NCBI GenBank assembly: GCA_001579985.1
Contig: LRSR01001432.1
Location: 1 to 29,034, forward strand
Reading direction: 5' to 3'
From: Hypsibius dujardini
Lineage: Eukaryota; Tardigrada; Eutardigrada; Parachela; Hypsibiidae
Length of the DNA stretch: 29,034 bases
A program made the translations under genes and the position numbers. This document shows positions 18,061 through 29,034 of this stretch, piece by piece. How positions within the stretch are numbered: the stretch's first letter is position 1; the number at the start of each line of letters is the position of its first letter. Under the pieces are notes generated by a model, which ran no database searches, had not been told where the DNA came from, and saw only the letters and a program-made list of their open reading frames with translations.

Positions 18061-19740
18061 CTTTGTGAGTCGATCTTAAAGTTGATCGATAGTATACATA
18101 CATACTACTACTCTGTACACTTCAATCCGGCAAGAAACGTATCAAAGAAAAGCAAACTAAACAAGAAAATTAATGGGGCAGATTTATTGAGAGCCAACAC
18201 AGAGCAAAACGCAGACGCGGCATTCTGGAGTGGGGAGAGAGCTTGGGGAGAGTAGTGAAAAGGAGGCCAGCGAAGCGGAAAATTCGTGACTAATCTATTC
18301 TATTTGACTATTGTGCTTCCACCAAAAGGCGGATGCTGCTTGGCTGATCTCTTAATCAGCTTAGAGTCACTAACGTATATACTGTGGCGCTCTTGCCATG
18401 TGACTGACGGAGAGATTGACTGACTCGATCCGGCTTTACAATCCCTCAAGCCCCCACCCACAACCTTCTCTAAACACTCACTTCCGGCAGCCGGATCCAA
18501 CTCGGGCGAAACGGACAATGGCCCCCTGGACATAAAAGTCTTTCACACCTAGCGGTGGGGGTCCTCGTTCGTTGGTGAACCTCCGACAGTTTCGAATGGG
18601 TGACCGTCAATATCTCAACTTTGCCCTCTCCTTATTAATTTCCGCTTTTCTGAAAATCCGACGGCCCTTAATCCCACAGAAAGCAAATCCATACCAAAAA
18701 ATTGACTGACAAATGGACAAATGGGCAATTGGTCTGCGAATTTTCGGAGGATCAAACCAATAAAAAAATCTTCAATCTAACAAGTACACAAAGTACATTT
18801 TATTAAAGAACTGCAAAGATAACTCCGTAACTACATAAGCGATGGGGGATAATTTTATTGGCTGACTAATGTCAAACTTAGCCAACAAAAAAGGTCAAAG
18901 TACAATCGTTCCAAAATGTACATACGGTAAGTACCTATATGATTTCATACCAAAATGAAAGATATTCTATAATATAATACTTCAAGTGTTGGGTAGGGAC
19001 AACGATAGAAATAACTTTTTTATTGACTGTGCAGTGTCTAATTTGAATATACTATTTAAAATAGGGAGCTCTATTTTGGAAATGTAATCGCTCCAATCAT
19101 ACTTTGAGCACATTGGCTATTCTCGGGGACTCTCCTTAAATCGCCGGTCAGTTTGCATATGAATCACTCATGATCCCAAGTGTTTAAGTAACACGTTTCA
19201 CTATATTGGCAAAATCAGTTGCGATGAATCCAAGTAGATTAATCTTGGCAGCTACAGGGCGAGCGACGTGTGGACTGGACCATCGTTCTGGCAGATGAGA
19301 GACACATACCTAAAACATAATTCTAACCTCTCCCATTATTCACCTGATTAACACTCCATCCCCAACCCGAGAACCTCTCCTTCTCCAATCAAAATAAAAG
19401 GCGTGCCGAGTAAGAGTTGGCTTAAATATCGTCAAGGACGAAAATGGCTGAGATGACAGTATTCATTCCGTTGTTAGCCGGTACAAGGTTCCGGTCATCA
19501 TGATTGAGGTCAATCGTAATAATAAGGGTCCCATGCCCTGTTCGCTACCAGAATAGTGCACATACAGCCATGCATCGAGGCATTCTCCCACGAATATGAA
19601 AGTGCCGGTACACTTGAGACGGCATATCATGCATCGGGTCACAAGTTTTACTATTTCACAGACAGGTCTCACAAGAGATTTTGGTTCCTTCGGATCTCGA
19701 CGTACGTAGACGTCTCCGGCTTGGCTCTCCCTCTGCGTCG
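18061..19740. other. Non-coding stretch, no supported feature
   Basis: AT-rich with no ORF above 80 codons, no conserved domain and no tRNA-like structure that I can see. One short ORF with a good Kozak context (AAAATGG at 19442, MAEMTVFIPLLAG then a possible GTACAA donor) is too short to support. Confidence 0.4.
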
Positions 19741-20620
19741 TTTTTTTTACTTTTCACAACGGAGAGAGAGAGAGAGATGGCATTCAATGTCGGAATTTTG
19801 ATTGATAGGACGGAGGGAACGCGCGCGGGGAATCTGGCACATGAAAGGGTTTCTCCCTTGAACCGTCGTACATATACAGTATATGCATCATGATCGCTGA
19901 CTGATCATGAAGTGGTGGGCGGAAAAAAGTGCTAGCAACCCATAAACTACCCATGCCACTCACAGTCACTGCATACTACCCACTACACTCTTCCCGCATC
20001 CGCGCGAATCTCCACATTTAGCCACACACACTTCCTCTCGTATGTGGACAAACGCATTACCGTTGGACACGCACAAGCTCAACGCTCTTTCTCTCTCTCG
20101 CTCTCGTGGAAACAAAAACACACACAGCCGTTTTTGAAAGGTCGCTTCCGGACAAACTTTCTGCACTTCAACTTGATCTCTCCCTCCTCAGAGCTACGGG
20201 AAAAAGGTGAAAACAACAGTGAGGACTTAATTTGGTTTGTGTGGCGCGCATGAAAATGCAAACGTGGAGAGCGTGCTGTGCATTCCGGCGGAGAGCCAGC
20301 CCAAGCTAGCCGGATCCATCCCCTAAACAAACAGGATCTGTGTCCAAGTATATTTTAGCGATGAAACCGGACTCTCCAACTCCCGCCCCGCTTTTTGTAA
20401 TAATATACGTTCCTCGCGTATATACAGAATATATATACATATGATTGTGAGAGAAAGGGAGAAACGTGCTTTCAGTTCCGCTTAACCCAGTCCGTTCATC
20501 TCGCTCCGCGGCGGTTTAGAGATTGAGTGGTCCGAGGATGGATGGAATTGTTTGACAGTTTTACACAACCAAGAGCGAGAGAGAGAGAGCGAGAAAAACG
20601 GAGCAGGGCGCGCCCGTTTT
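19741..20620. promoter_or_regulatory. Cluster of GA/CT tracts, possible regulatory region
   Basis: Three GA/CT-rich runs lie within 850 bases: 19762-19776 (GA), 20085-20106 (CT) and 20572-20594 (GA). A TATATA-containing AT stretch is at 20419-20441 and an initiator-like TCAGTT at 20472. GA repeats bind GAGA-factor-type proteins in insects. No transcript can be assigned, and the TATA-to-initiator spacing (about 41) is too long for a clean core promoter. It lies upstream of the receptor gene on the minus strand and of the 23629 exon on the plus strand. Confidence 0.25.
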
Positions 20621-23600
20621 CAATCAAAGAACCGCGAACCCGACAGGCCACCGCAAGACACTTAAACCCGCCAGCTGCTACCATTTTTCAGACATTATAC
20701 GCAGACACACATCCATCGCCACCACGGCTATTTTTTCTCCACTTTATGAGGTTTGGCGTAAATTGTGAAAGTTGATCTTGAGGAGAGGAAAGACCCCGGC
20801 AGTGTGGTGGGGATGAATATGATGATGACCGGGGAGTGAGAGACTATTCAAAGTCACATATATCTCCGGTACGCCTTGCCGAGGTTCAATCTGCTTTCGA
20901 TCATACCAAGATAAGCTCTGCATCTCGCCATTACAAGAGGAGAAAAGTTGGCGGAAATAGTGAGGCATCGTCAGTGAGACCTTCGAAAAGGCAAACGTTA
21001 TGACACGAGGGTTTGCACGTCACTCTCTCTCGTGGATGAGGCTTAACCTTTCGGCTAATGTTCATCTCTATTTTAAGCGATGATGTTTTGCGCTCAATAA
21101 CCCGTAGCCTATACAACTACAGGGGAGACAGTTAATAGTGCTGTCTCTATAAAAAAGTACATGTCGTCAGCCTCTCCCGCTGCGTTGTACAAATTCAAAA
21201 AGCGTCATTTTTTACGAGAACTCCCAACACATGCGTAGTTTTAGGATGTTTATACCGTTAGACAGGCAGGCTTGTGTGTAGCGTGATTCATTACCCTACT
21301 CAATGGTCCCACTAATGCTATGCCGGGGATTTAGGCGGGACAGGAGGATAAACAAAAGATTGAAGCGATCAATCTTGGCCGCTTCTGCTCTTCCAGCTCG
21401 TTTATCAATCGTTTCGGGCAAAACTTTCATACATTCAAGTCCTTCGGGTGGGGAGGAGAGAGGGGTTTGAACACAAAATAAAAGCAAGCTGAAAAATGAT
21501 TACGATTTCTTCAAGCTAAAAATGAAGGAAAAAAGAACCCACAATATGCTATCCAGTTATTTGTTCAGCGTTTTGTGTTGCTGGTTATTGATTTGTTTGA
21601 TGCAATTTAAGTATATGTATACCATAGTTTATTAGCAAAAAACCCTTAATTGACAATTACATTTCATATGCAGTTTTTTCTTTTCACTCCAATTTTTTAG
21701 CAGTGCACAACTTGGGCTCTTGACCTCTATCTTCTGAAGTTTCTTAGATATTTTGTCATTGAGGAGAGGGAGGCAAATAAAAAAAGATTAGTGTTAGTTT
21801 ATTTGTGAGGATTATGGGAAACCAACAGACGTTTCTGATCTATAAATATGGGATGATGCGAGTCACTAGAAGGCTAATCGTTGAACTTACTACGCTTCCC
21901 TTCAACACATTTGACAAAGGACGTTTTGTTAAAGCGCGTGCGGTTGCGGGTGAGAAAAGTGAGTTATCCCATCTTGTTTGTTGGCGTAGAATAGAAGCGC
22001 GGGGCATTCGATTATGATGAGGCTTGGGAGGAGTTAAGGTCCGTCATGCATAGGCACTCTGGGCTGTCGCTCCATCCGCCGGCGTCGTCATCGATCGCCG
22101 CGTGGACCCCTTGAAGACGCACAACGGGAGAAACAAGTGGCCCAGTCTAGTCGTAGAAAAAGCTCCTCTTCTTGGCCTGCTCTAATCAGGCATGAGGAGG
22201 AGAAAGCTTTCCTTATGAAAATGCTCATTCCGCGCAATAACTTGACTGCTTACTGCGCTGTTTGATAGAGACTTATTGATTGGCTGGTAGGCCTAATCAA
22301 ACTCTTTAGGAGAGAGAGACCTCTCACGCCAGATTTCCCGCTCTCGACTTTCAACTTGCTCCGTCGGCGCTTTTTCATGCCAGACATTGCAGATCCGAGT
22401 CTCTCTCTTTTTGCATATTGGCATGGCAGCAGAGTAGGAGCATTCCACCCATGCCAGGCGAATGTTTTGCATACTTGCTTCCGCTTCCCTGGCGCGATCT
22501 GAAAAGTGTGTGTTGTTTTTGCCTGATCATATGTCTCGTCAAGGGAAAACGGGGGAGCGGTTACGGAAAAATTAAATAACTTGCCCTGAAAAAATAAAGT
22601 CTGGCGCTGCGGCTGATTCATCTTTGTCGCGGAAAAAGAGAGTGCGGTATAGTGCCGCCGCGAGGTTTCTCCCACGTCCTTTATCGCGTTAAATTTCTCC
22701 AGAGACCACTTGTGATGATACGCTGCTGCTGTTGCTGTACACTTGACTGACTTGCCACTTGCCAGCATAGAAGCCATCTGAATCAAAAGTCCGCGGCTCT
22801 GGGGAAGCTCAAGACGTTTCTTATCCAACGGGAACATCTCGTCGTGTGTGTTTCTTGAGAAGCCTATGCCGGAAAGGGGCCTTCTTTTTGTGTGAAAAAG
22901 GCGCAGGTCTTTGTCTTCACGTCAGTTGCAGTGCGCACGACGGACCTTTCCAAGGTTCTAGACGTGCAAACGCTCTCTGGGGGCGGTTGTCACAACCACA
23001 CCAAATCAATCAATTAACTATTCTTTTGGTCACCACAACTGTCATCATAGGAAAAATTAATTTGACCTCAAAATCGTGACTTTTATATTAGCTAATTTGA
23101 TCTTGAAAAATTTTTTCTTTTACTGCTGCTTTGTAGTACCACAAGTCGAATTTTTATTGAAAAGTACTTCGGCCAAGGGTTCAGTTTTTGGCTGAGAAAT
23201 CCCCAACTCTAGTACATGTAGGAAAGAATTTTGTTACTTTTTTAACACAGATCACATCCACGATCTGGGCGTAAGAAAGGCCCATGACAAAAGAGCTACA
23301 TTTAGGCTTTAATCCGCCGTAAATTGCTTTGTAAAAAAAGTGGGATTTTGCGGCACATTATGGCACTGCAGTTGAAGAATGGACGCGCTGAATTGCAGTC
23401 ACTTTATTGTCAATTGACCCCTTTGGGCTCGCTTGCAATGAATAACCGCGGCTAATGGGTAATTGGGTTGCTTGTGTATTGGATAATCAGAGACAGTCCA
23501 GTCGATTAGGCCCACTCGGTCTGACTCTTCCCCCCCCTTTCTACTCTATCTGTTGGGTCCTCTTGGGTGTCTGTCTATACTAGTGCTACATCTGCCTGCG

Positions 23601-23628
23601 GAAACTCAAAGGCCATAAACATCTAAAC
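20621..23628. other. Non-coding stretch, no supported feature
   Basis: Nothing recognisable on either strand. The longest open frame is 195 codons on the minus strand (22837-22250). It lacks domain signatures and has a weak start context, so I treat it as chance. A short GA run is at 22311-22321. Confidence 0.4.
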
Positions 23629-23820
23629 ATGGATCACTTTAACAACTACGACTACTGCAATCCCGATGACGGCGCCTGTTGTCTCACTATTGCTCCGGGC
23701 TCCCCGTCGTCGTCGTTGTCGTCGGTCGGCCGGAGTCGGCGTCGGCGGAAGTCGCGGCAAAACGGTCCAGAGTGTGTGCCACTTATCAATACATCCCCAC
23801 CGCAGGCAAGTGCCGATTAA
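23629..23820 (+). CDS. Candidate first coding exon, unknown protein
   Basis: Starts in a strong context (AAACATGG). It encodes an acidic, Tyr/Cys-containing head (NYDYCNPDDGACC), a Ser-rich stretch, a basic cluster (RSRRRRKSR), then CVPLINTSPPQ. Directly after the Gln codon is CAG|GCAAGT, the textbook GC-type donor, at 23808-23814. Read through, the frame stops six bases later at TAA (63 codons). Two readings fit: a 60-residue first exon of a longer plus-strand gene with its next exon kilobases away, or a chance ORF in a GC-rich patch. Possible acceptors include TTAATTTCAG ending at 26078. The overlapping frames on both strands (23666-24142 and 24117-23623) are shadows. Confidence 0.35.
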   Translation: MDHFNNYDYCNPDDGACCLTIAPGSPSSSLSSVGRSRRRRKSRQNGPECVPLINTSPPQASAD

Positions 23821-23835
23821 GCCGTTTATCGCCTT

Positions 23836-26128
23836 CGCTTTATCGCCTCCCGGCTCCTCCGCGCGCTCATTTTTTATATTTCCGCCGTCAAATTTCAAGC
23901 ACATTTCCCCTCTTTTTCCCCACTTTTCCGTCGATCTGAAACTTGACCGAAAAATTGCAACAGAAACGAAAGAAAAGGGCACCAGCCGGTCCCAAAGAAA
24001 AAAGGAGACGGACATGCAAAGGACATCAAAGAAAGTTAAATCACGACCAAAGGGAGAGCTGAATGGAGCAGGGGAATTTAAATTCATCGACCGAGGCCGC
24101 CGGCTGCTTCTTCGCAAGTGTTGGCTACAACGGTGTGTGTAGTCAAGCCATCGAGCGGTCTGTTCGTTCGTGGGGGGGGGGATGTTTTAAGTCGGTTAAG
24201 CTCCGAGGTCTTAAGGCTTCCGAGGAAGAGAGGGAAGAGATGACTTTGTGGCGCTGTATAAACAGCTGGAAGACACAAGCTCCCCCAAAAAACACGGATA
24301 GTCCTTTAGCGAGAGCGCGGGAAAGCGTTGAGAGTGTGGAGTGCGAAGGGACCCACCCAAGCACCCCCTCGCGAAAGACAAGAAGACAGCGTACTACTAC
24401 TACTGACGGTTAGAGCAATTGAATGAGTTCTGGTTGGGTGGTACACGCGGAGGGAAGAAGAAATCGAAATGCAATTTCCTGCTGATTTTGAGATTGCTTC
24501 TTGAGTGAGTTTGCGAGGGAGCACCGTCTCAGCAGCAGCAAGACCTTTGAAGTGGTCCACACGCTGTGCCTGCCTGCATGCATTCACATAAACAGACATA
24601 TATAGCTCATGTCCTTAAACGTGGGGGTTAACCATTAATTATCCCCTCCTAATCACCTGCTTTCCCCCACGCTAAATTGTAGCCCCACCCCTCATGTTGC
24701 AGCTGAAAGTATTATATTGAGGTTAAACAACTCAGAGATTGCGGACTCGAAAGTCCCTAACAATGATGAGTAGGGTAGTTAATAGCAAAAGAAAGCGATA
24801 ATGAGCTGAACAAACTAAACAACCGAACCTTTTATTAGGATTATCGGCCTTTTCAAAGGGAACCGTTCTATTGCCGTTGCAGTAACAATTGATACTGGCA
24901 TTGATCCCTCAGTTTTCAAGAAATCTCCACCACAAAAATGACAACTGTTTTTATGGTTTAACAAATAAATTATAACAAGTATTGATATTTCCATAAATGG
25001 TTAGATGTTTTAAACATTTATTTGACGACGCAACAATGGTTTATGTAGTTTAACGCCCAAAGTGGGCTGCAATACTGGAAGGTCGAAAATTGAGACATTA
25101 GGCGCAACACGTATTTGCTTCCAATGAACTTTCAAACGAACCAAACGAGTAAAACGATTGAAACCCTACCCAGTTGTCTGTATATGCCGCAATGAAGCAA
25201 CAAACAATGCTGAACGTCCTTACCTGATTTGTATGCTTCAAAAAATAAATGAATTTTATGGGCCAACATGAGATTAGGGATGTATGTCGTCTAATACGTG
25301 AAAACGCGGGTCCCGAAAAAAAGGTCATCTACGGTTGAGCATTGTTGACCGCATAATCAGGAAGAGATATATATCCGTATGATATTTAATAATCCTCAGC
25401 CATATTGAGGCAATACAAACGATCACGGGGATTAACCGATGAAGACGGACTTGGAAGAAGCACAATTTTACCCACACAAGTCCTGCCACAAACGGATCGG
25501 GTCGTTGGGTGTTTAGTTTGATGTGCCATGTCGTCGTGGTTATAGAGTCAGTGAAAGAGGACATAAAGCCAAATCAGCAAGAAACTAACACAACAAATAC
25601 TGCCTCTGCGCAAAGCAAAGAAGAGAGAGAGTGGTGATCGACAAATGGTAATGGCAGCGAGTTAACAAGCTTGACCAAACATTTGTTTCGCTTCTCGGCC
25701 TACAGGCTGGCCGGTGTATGTGTTCAGGAAGGAAGAAGGAAGACGGGAATGTGGAGATCCACGTTGGCTAAAACGGTTTCGAGTCCGCCGTCGTATGCGC
25801 TCGCGGGGATGATTGCCTTTGAGGAAGCTGTGTAAACAGATGGAGAGTGAGCGGTTTCTCCTGTCTGTATGTGTCTTCATGGGGGATGATGATGCGGTTG
25901 CGGGGATTTGTAGAGGATCAGGCTGTTGTGTGTGTATATGTACATGTGGAGGAGAATGTTAACATCCACGGGTACGCGGGGCGTGATACCTCCAAACCAA
26001 CCCCAACAGCCGGGTAGTACGGTAGAACTTTTGTGGAGACTTACGCGTTAAACCAACCGTTTTTCTGTTAATTTCAGGACTTGGGTATTTCGACTCGCTC
26101 CGAGTCCCAAATAATGTAAAACCCGTAT
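23836..26128. other. Non-coding stretch, no supported feature
   Basis: Contains a nine- or ten-base G run near 24172-24181 and a good plus-strand acceptor (TTTTTCTGTTAATTTCAG ending at 26078). No exon with matching donor and frame could be established. Small ORFs on both strands lack support. Confidence 0.4.
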
Positions 26129-26739
26129 GGGGTCATTCAAAAATTACGTAAGCGCTCGATATTAGGCGGCCTTACCCCTACCTCCCCTCTGTAAGAGCTC
26201 GTCATGATTTCTTTTTACCCCCCCCCCTGAACTTCAAACGCTTATGTCAGCGCCGTTGGACCCCCCTATGCGTCAAAATCTTAAATTTCAACTTTAATAG
26301 CAAAATTTCAGCACTGATAATACTTAGTTATCCTCCGCATTTTCAAAATCAGAATGAAGAAAAGCGTCTAGATCGGTAATGATGGGAATGTTCGCATCTT
26401 CGCCTGAAATAGAAGATTTACGATTCCAATGCGCTGGTGCTAAAGGCATCAAGTAGATGTAGCCCCTCAAGTGACGTACCTGTTTTTCTAGTGGAGCCAT
26501 CGGAACCTCTTGTCAGTACTAGTATGATGCTCAAATGAAGGGAAGAATAATGGCATGCGGGTCTATAAAATGTTATTGAAATACACGTTTTTTCAAACTC
26601 TCACAATCAAGGAAATTTTGAGATTTAAAATTGTTGACGTAATCCAAGGACAGACACCCACCCCCTATAGGTAAGAGCTCACCATCGATTGCTGACACAT
26701 ACCCCCCTAAATTCGATGACATAATTGTTGAATGACCCC
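26129..26739. mobile_element. MITE-like non-autonomous DNA transposon, 611 bp
   Basis: Inverted termini: the left end GGGGTCATTCAAAAATTACG at 26129 matches the reverse complement of the right end (GGGGTCATTCAACAATTATG reading down from 26739), with 19 of 21 positions equal. Both ends are flanked by TAT (26126-26128 and 26740-26742), consistent with a 2-3 bp target-site duplication. Subterminal sequence GTAAGAGCTC followed by CAT and GATT is present as direct copies at 26191 and 26671, each followed by a C-run. The interior has no transposase ORF, so it would need enzyme in trans. The superfamily is not assigned. A degraded third end near 26240-26267 suggests a nested or composite structure. 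Confidence 0.75.
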
Positions 26740-27788
26740 TATAGAGAATTTGCAAACGACCAACTCAAGTTTTAGCCTTCTCACACCCCACTGTGTTGAG
26801 GAGCTCAAAAAACAAGTTGTTTTAGAGTTTGGGATTGGGTTCATTTCAGGCTTTCGTAAAACAAATATTGGTGGCGTATCGATATGCATTCGGTACTTGC
26901 ATAGGCGAGAATAAATAATAGCACTTAATACGAGATAATTTAGATCACTTAATTAATTGTATTGGGAAGACTTCGAACCCGAACATACATACTCCAATAT
27001 AGTGAAACCGTACTTACACAAGTCCTTAGATGATTGTACAGGGACCTCCCCAACTGCAAATCAAGAGTGAGGGTGAAAAAACTATTTCCGTTGACAGGCC
27101 GACTGTGCATTGTTGCTTGCGTGACCACGGCAAGCTTATCAATTGCACCTATATCAACAGTTTTGTTTAATTGCTCTTAGACATGCACTGGTCAATTGCC
27201 GCCCGGTTGGCCTTTGTTTTTCAGACGTCTGTAAAGGCCTGCCAGAGAACATGTCATGTAGGCATGCATAATTGATGCGGTTCTGGTTATCTCGAAAGGA
27301 TAACGCCTTTTGGGAAAAATTGTAATACATCTTTCTGTACTCTAACATTATTAGGAAGATGGTTCCGCTGTACAGAGTATATGGAAAGGAGCAATAATTT
27401 GAAACTGTGAACACTGTCGTTAAGGTAATATTTTACCGTAGGTGATTGGTAAGTTTTTGTATCCTTATCGAAAACAACTGCTAGCACGCACAAACACTTC
27501 TTTTTTAAGTTCTAGAAAGTGTATGTCAATGCTCGCTAAGCAAACTAGAGATTGCAATAAAAACGTTCTCCCATTAATAAATCATCATATTTGAATTGTA
27601 GTTATGTTTAAATTTCTACTTCGATCGAGGTTTGAAATATCTTTCCACTCCCTTGCCAATAGAACGGCATCTAGATCTTTTTTTTCAAGATAACTGGTGT
27701 TAATAGTTTCTGAAGGACAAACTAAACGACACTTTAGGTCGGTTGCAGCTTGCATTATTTATCAGCCGTTGTTTATTTTATATCACAG
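26740..27788. other. Non-coding stretch, no supported feature
   Basis: AT-rich. Short ORFs (26732-26914 plus strand, 27414-27154 minus strand) show no recognisable product. Nothing else can be supported. Confidence 0.4.
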
Positions 27789-28293
27789 GGAGAAATGGTG
27801 CTGCCGAAGGTGGCGGAATAATGCCGGCTTTAATACATGCCTGTAGGATAAAAGATGAGCTACAAGGTGTATTTGAAAAACTGAGCATGCAACTGCAGAA
27901 TTGCAATAAGTAAGTTAATGCATTTCTGAATTTAACTGCATATTTGAGAGCCCTTCTGTGGATCTACTGCACCAGAATAAATAATTCATTGAATTGAAAG
28001 AAGGAGCTACGTGGCACCGTCCATGAGTTGAGGGTCGTGCCATGATTTCCCGCAAACTGAACTGTATATCCTTTCGTAATGACCGTGGAACCCTGGTGGT
28101 GTCTATATGAAGTTTGATGTACTCGTACATGTAATTACACAAGATATTTGATAAAGGCCACACGATAAGAGTCCATCTTAACACGACCTGCTAACTTTTT
28201 CGCAGTCCGACAGTTAGCCAGCCACTGGGGCCGTCTATCGCGGCATATCTATCTATAAATTACAAATCCTGGGCGCTATTGTTTGCACATTGA
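27789..28293 (+). CDS. Candidate two coding exons (partial gene, unknown product)
   Basis: Exon A, 27789-27909: acceptor TTTATATCACAG, open only in one frame, reading NGAAEGGGIMPALIHACR then an amphipathic helix-like KDELQGVFEKLSMQLQNC, and ending at AATAA|GTAAGT (phase 2). Exon B, 28206-28293: acceptor with a branch-like CTAAC and pyrimidines (CTAACTTTTTCGCAG), beginning PTVSQPLGPSIAAYLS and ending at TGA. Phases match across the 296-nt intron. The upstream exon (phase 1) was not found, and I do not recognise the protein. A chance alignment of splice-like sites is possible. Confidence 0.3.
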
Positions 28294-28464
28294 GATAAGG
28301 TTTGCGCATGGTGCTGGTGGCCTTATGATCAAACCATGCTACTTTGTGTTATACAACGCCGTCGTCCTAAGGAAAAAAGATTCAGTTCGGCATGTATATA
28401 ACCGAATAGAATTTTAGTGAGTCTCCCGTTTTAGTTCTTCCCTCTTTTTCTCAATTTTGTAATC
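28294..28464. other. Upstream region of the small 28518 gene
   Basis: Non-coding. Contains an extra TATA-like stretch (GTATATAACC at 28395-28404) and a pyrimidine-rich patch (28434-28455) before the core promoter. Confidence 0.35.
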
Positions 28465-28494
28465 TATAAACGGCGGTCCTAGTAGAGTATCAGA
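28465..28494 (+). promoter_or_regulatory. TATA box and initiator core promoter
   Basis: TATAAA at 28465-28470 and an arthropod-type initiator TCAGAG at 28490-28495. With A28492 as the transcription start, the TATA box begins at -27, the standard spacing. This predicts a 26-nt 5' UTR before the ATG at 28518. Confidence 0.6.
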
Positions 28495-28517
28495 GTCCCC
28501 TGCATTTCATCTGTAAG

Positions 28518-28709
28518 ATGTCTTCAGTTCGTCACGAAATTCTCCAAGAGATCCGTGAGGCCGTGCAACAGGCCGAGAAAGCTGCCCTCCACGTGGACCA
28601 GGAAGGCGCCGTTGTCGGAGGAATCACCCAGAAGAACATCTGGGACGCCGTGGAGGCCCTAAAGAAAGCCGAACAAAATCTTGCCCGGGAGATTGAGACT
28701 CATCCGTAA
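28518..28709 (+). CDS. Small helical (coiled-coil-like) protein, 63 residues, intronless
   Basis: I do not recognise the family. The product (MSSVRHEILQEIREAVQQAE at its N-terminus) is rich in Glu, Ala, Gln and Lys. Heptad-like hydrophobic spacing occurs in two helices (about residues 4-27 and 38-60), separated by a Gly-rich hinge (GAVVGGI). It has no signal peptide, membrane segment or cysteine, so it is probably cytosolic or nuclear. Support comes from a clean start with A at -3, a well-spaced TATA/initiator just upstream, GC-rich third positions unlike the flanking AT-rich DNA, and a sensible length of complete helices before TAA. No AATAAA is seen in the following 300 bases. Confidence 0.65.
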   Translation: MSSVRHEILQEIREAVQQAEKAALHVDQEGAVVGGITQKNIWDAVEALKKAEQNLAREIETHP

Positions 28710-29034
28710 AAGAAGGCCTGTTTACATGATGTTACGAGTACATGCTTGAACCTAGCGAGCCCATCTTGCATTTTAGCATTCTTTCCTTCATGTACTATAT
28801 GTAGAACTGAACCCTTGCAGAAGAGCTTCCCTCTTTTATGTCGGGATCTGTGGAATAGGTGGGCGTACCACGCGTATAATAATGATGTGTCGGTCAGCCT
28901 TATACCTTTGTCACTATCGGCCGTCCCAGTCCACAAAGGAGGCAGTCTGACCCAAATGCTTGTATACACAATAGTTGGCATACCGAGACTTGAATAACGT
29001 GACCGCGGATAGAGGTGCCTCAATTTCACTCAAT
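28710..29034. other. 3' flank of the small gene
   Basis: Presumed 3' UTR then intergenic. Small ORFs on both strands (28746-28997 plus, 29029-28700 minus) overlap each other and show no recognisable product. Confidence 0.4.

Noticed and set aside
17923-18255. 110-codon plus-strand ORF rich in Cys/Leu/Ser
   Set aside because: Translation of the CTGT/CTGC microsatellite.
19442-19500. Short ORF with ideal Kozak context (MAEMTVFIPLLAG)
   Set aside because: Only 19 codons, with no partner exon identified.
22250-22837. 195-codon minus-strand ORF
   Set aside because: Longest frame in the non-genic stretch, but it has no domain, signal peptide, repeat or promoter, and residue composition is that of random translation. 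Conservation data could reverse this.
23623-24142. Long overlapping ORFs on both strands (164 codons minus, 158 codons plus)
   Set aside because: They overlap each other and the better-supported 23629 frame. They arise from the GC-rich patch and lack splice or start support.
26960-26990. tRNA B-box-like GGTTCGAA on the minus strand
   Set aside because: No matching A-box, cloverleaf stems or acceptor could be drawn around it.

Overview
The window looks like arthropod nuclear DNA. It has many short GT-AG introns (about 60-600 nt), pyrimidine-rich acceptors, an invertebrate-type muscarinic acetylcholine receptor gene, AT-rich introns and intergenic DNA, tetranucleotide microsatellites and a TATA/Inr core promoter. 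The compact introns would suit a branchiopod crustacean such as Daphnia, but that is an inference. I rebuilt exon chains by hand from splice sites and reading-frame continuity, with no transcript data.

Layout. (1) 1-3843, plus strand: the 3' eight exons of a gene cut by the left window edge. It encodes a Cys-containing N-terminal region, a Pro/Gln/Tyr-rich stretch and a Ser/Thr-rich mucin-like tail. (2) 4955-13482, plus strand: an apparently complete 20-exon gene for a secreted protein of about 1,747 residues. It has a signal peptide, a small 4-Cys N-terminal domain, a cysteine-free middle of about 1,450 residues built from exon-encoded repeats, and a C-terminal cadherin-like domain. Exons 5-16 are all symmetric phase 1-1 modules. 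They carry at least 14 copies of a degenerate acidic motif, D-[Y/F/N]-x-E-[V/I/M], which I do not recognise from a named family. This is my main candidate for something undescribed. (3) 16995-13843, minus strand: a complete six-exon muscarinic acetylcholine receptor (606 residues), converging tail to tail on gene 2. One intron has a forced GC-AG boundary, and the canonical TM6 Asn of the agonist pocket is Ser. (4) 17000-28500: mostly non-coding. It holds a CTGT microsatellite with a duplicated flank, GA/CT tracts, one candidate first coding exon (23629), a MITE-like element (26129-26739) and a candidate pair of coding exons (27789-28293). (5) 28518-28709, plus strand: a small intronless gene for a 63-residue helical protein behind a well-placed TATA box and initiator.

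Genes 1 and 2 lie head to tail, both look extracellular, and both join a compact cysteine-bearing head to long Pro-rich disordered sequence. They may be diverged tandem paralogues of an extracellular-matrix, cuticle or mucus type. The receptor gene is functionally unrelated to them and shares only the convergent 3' boundary.
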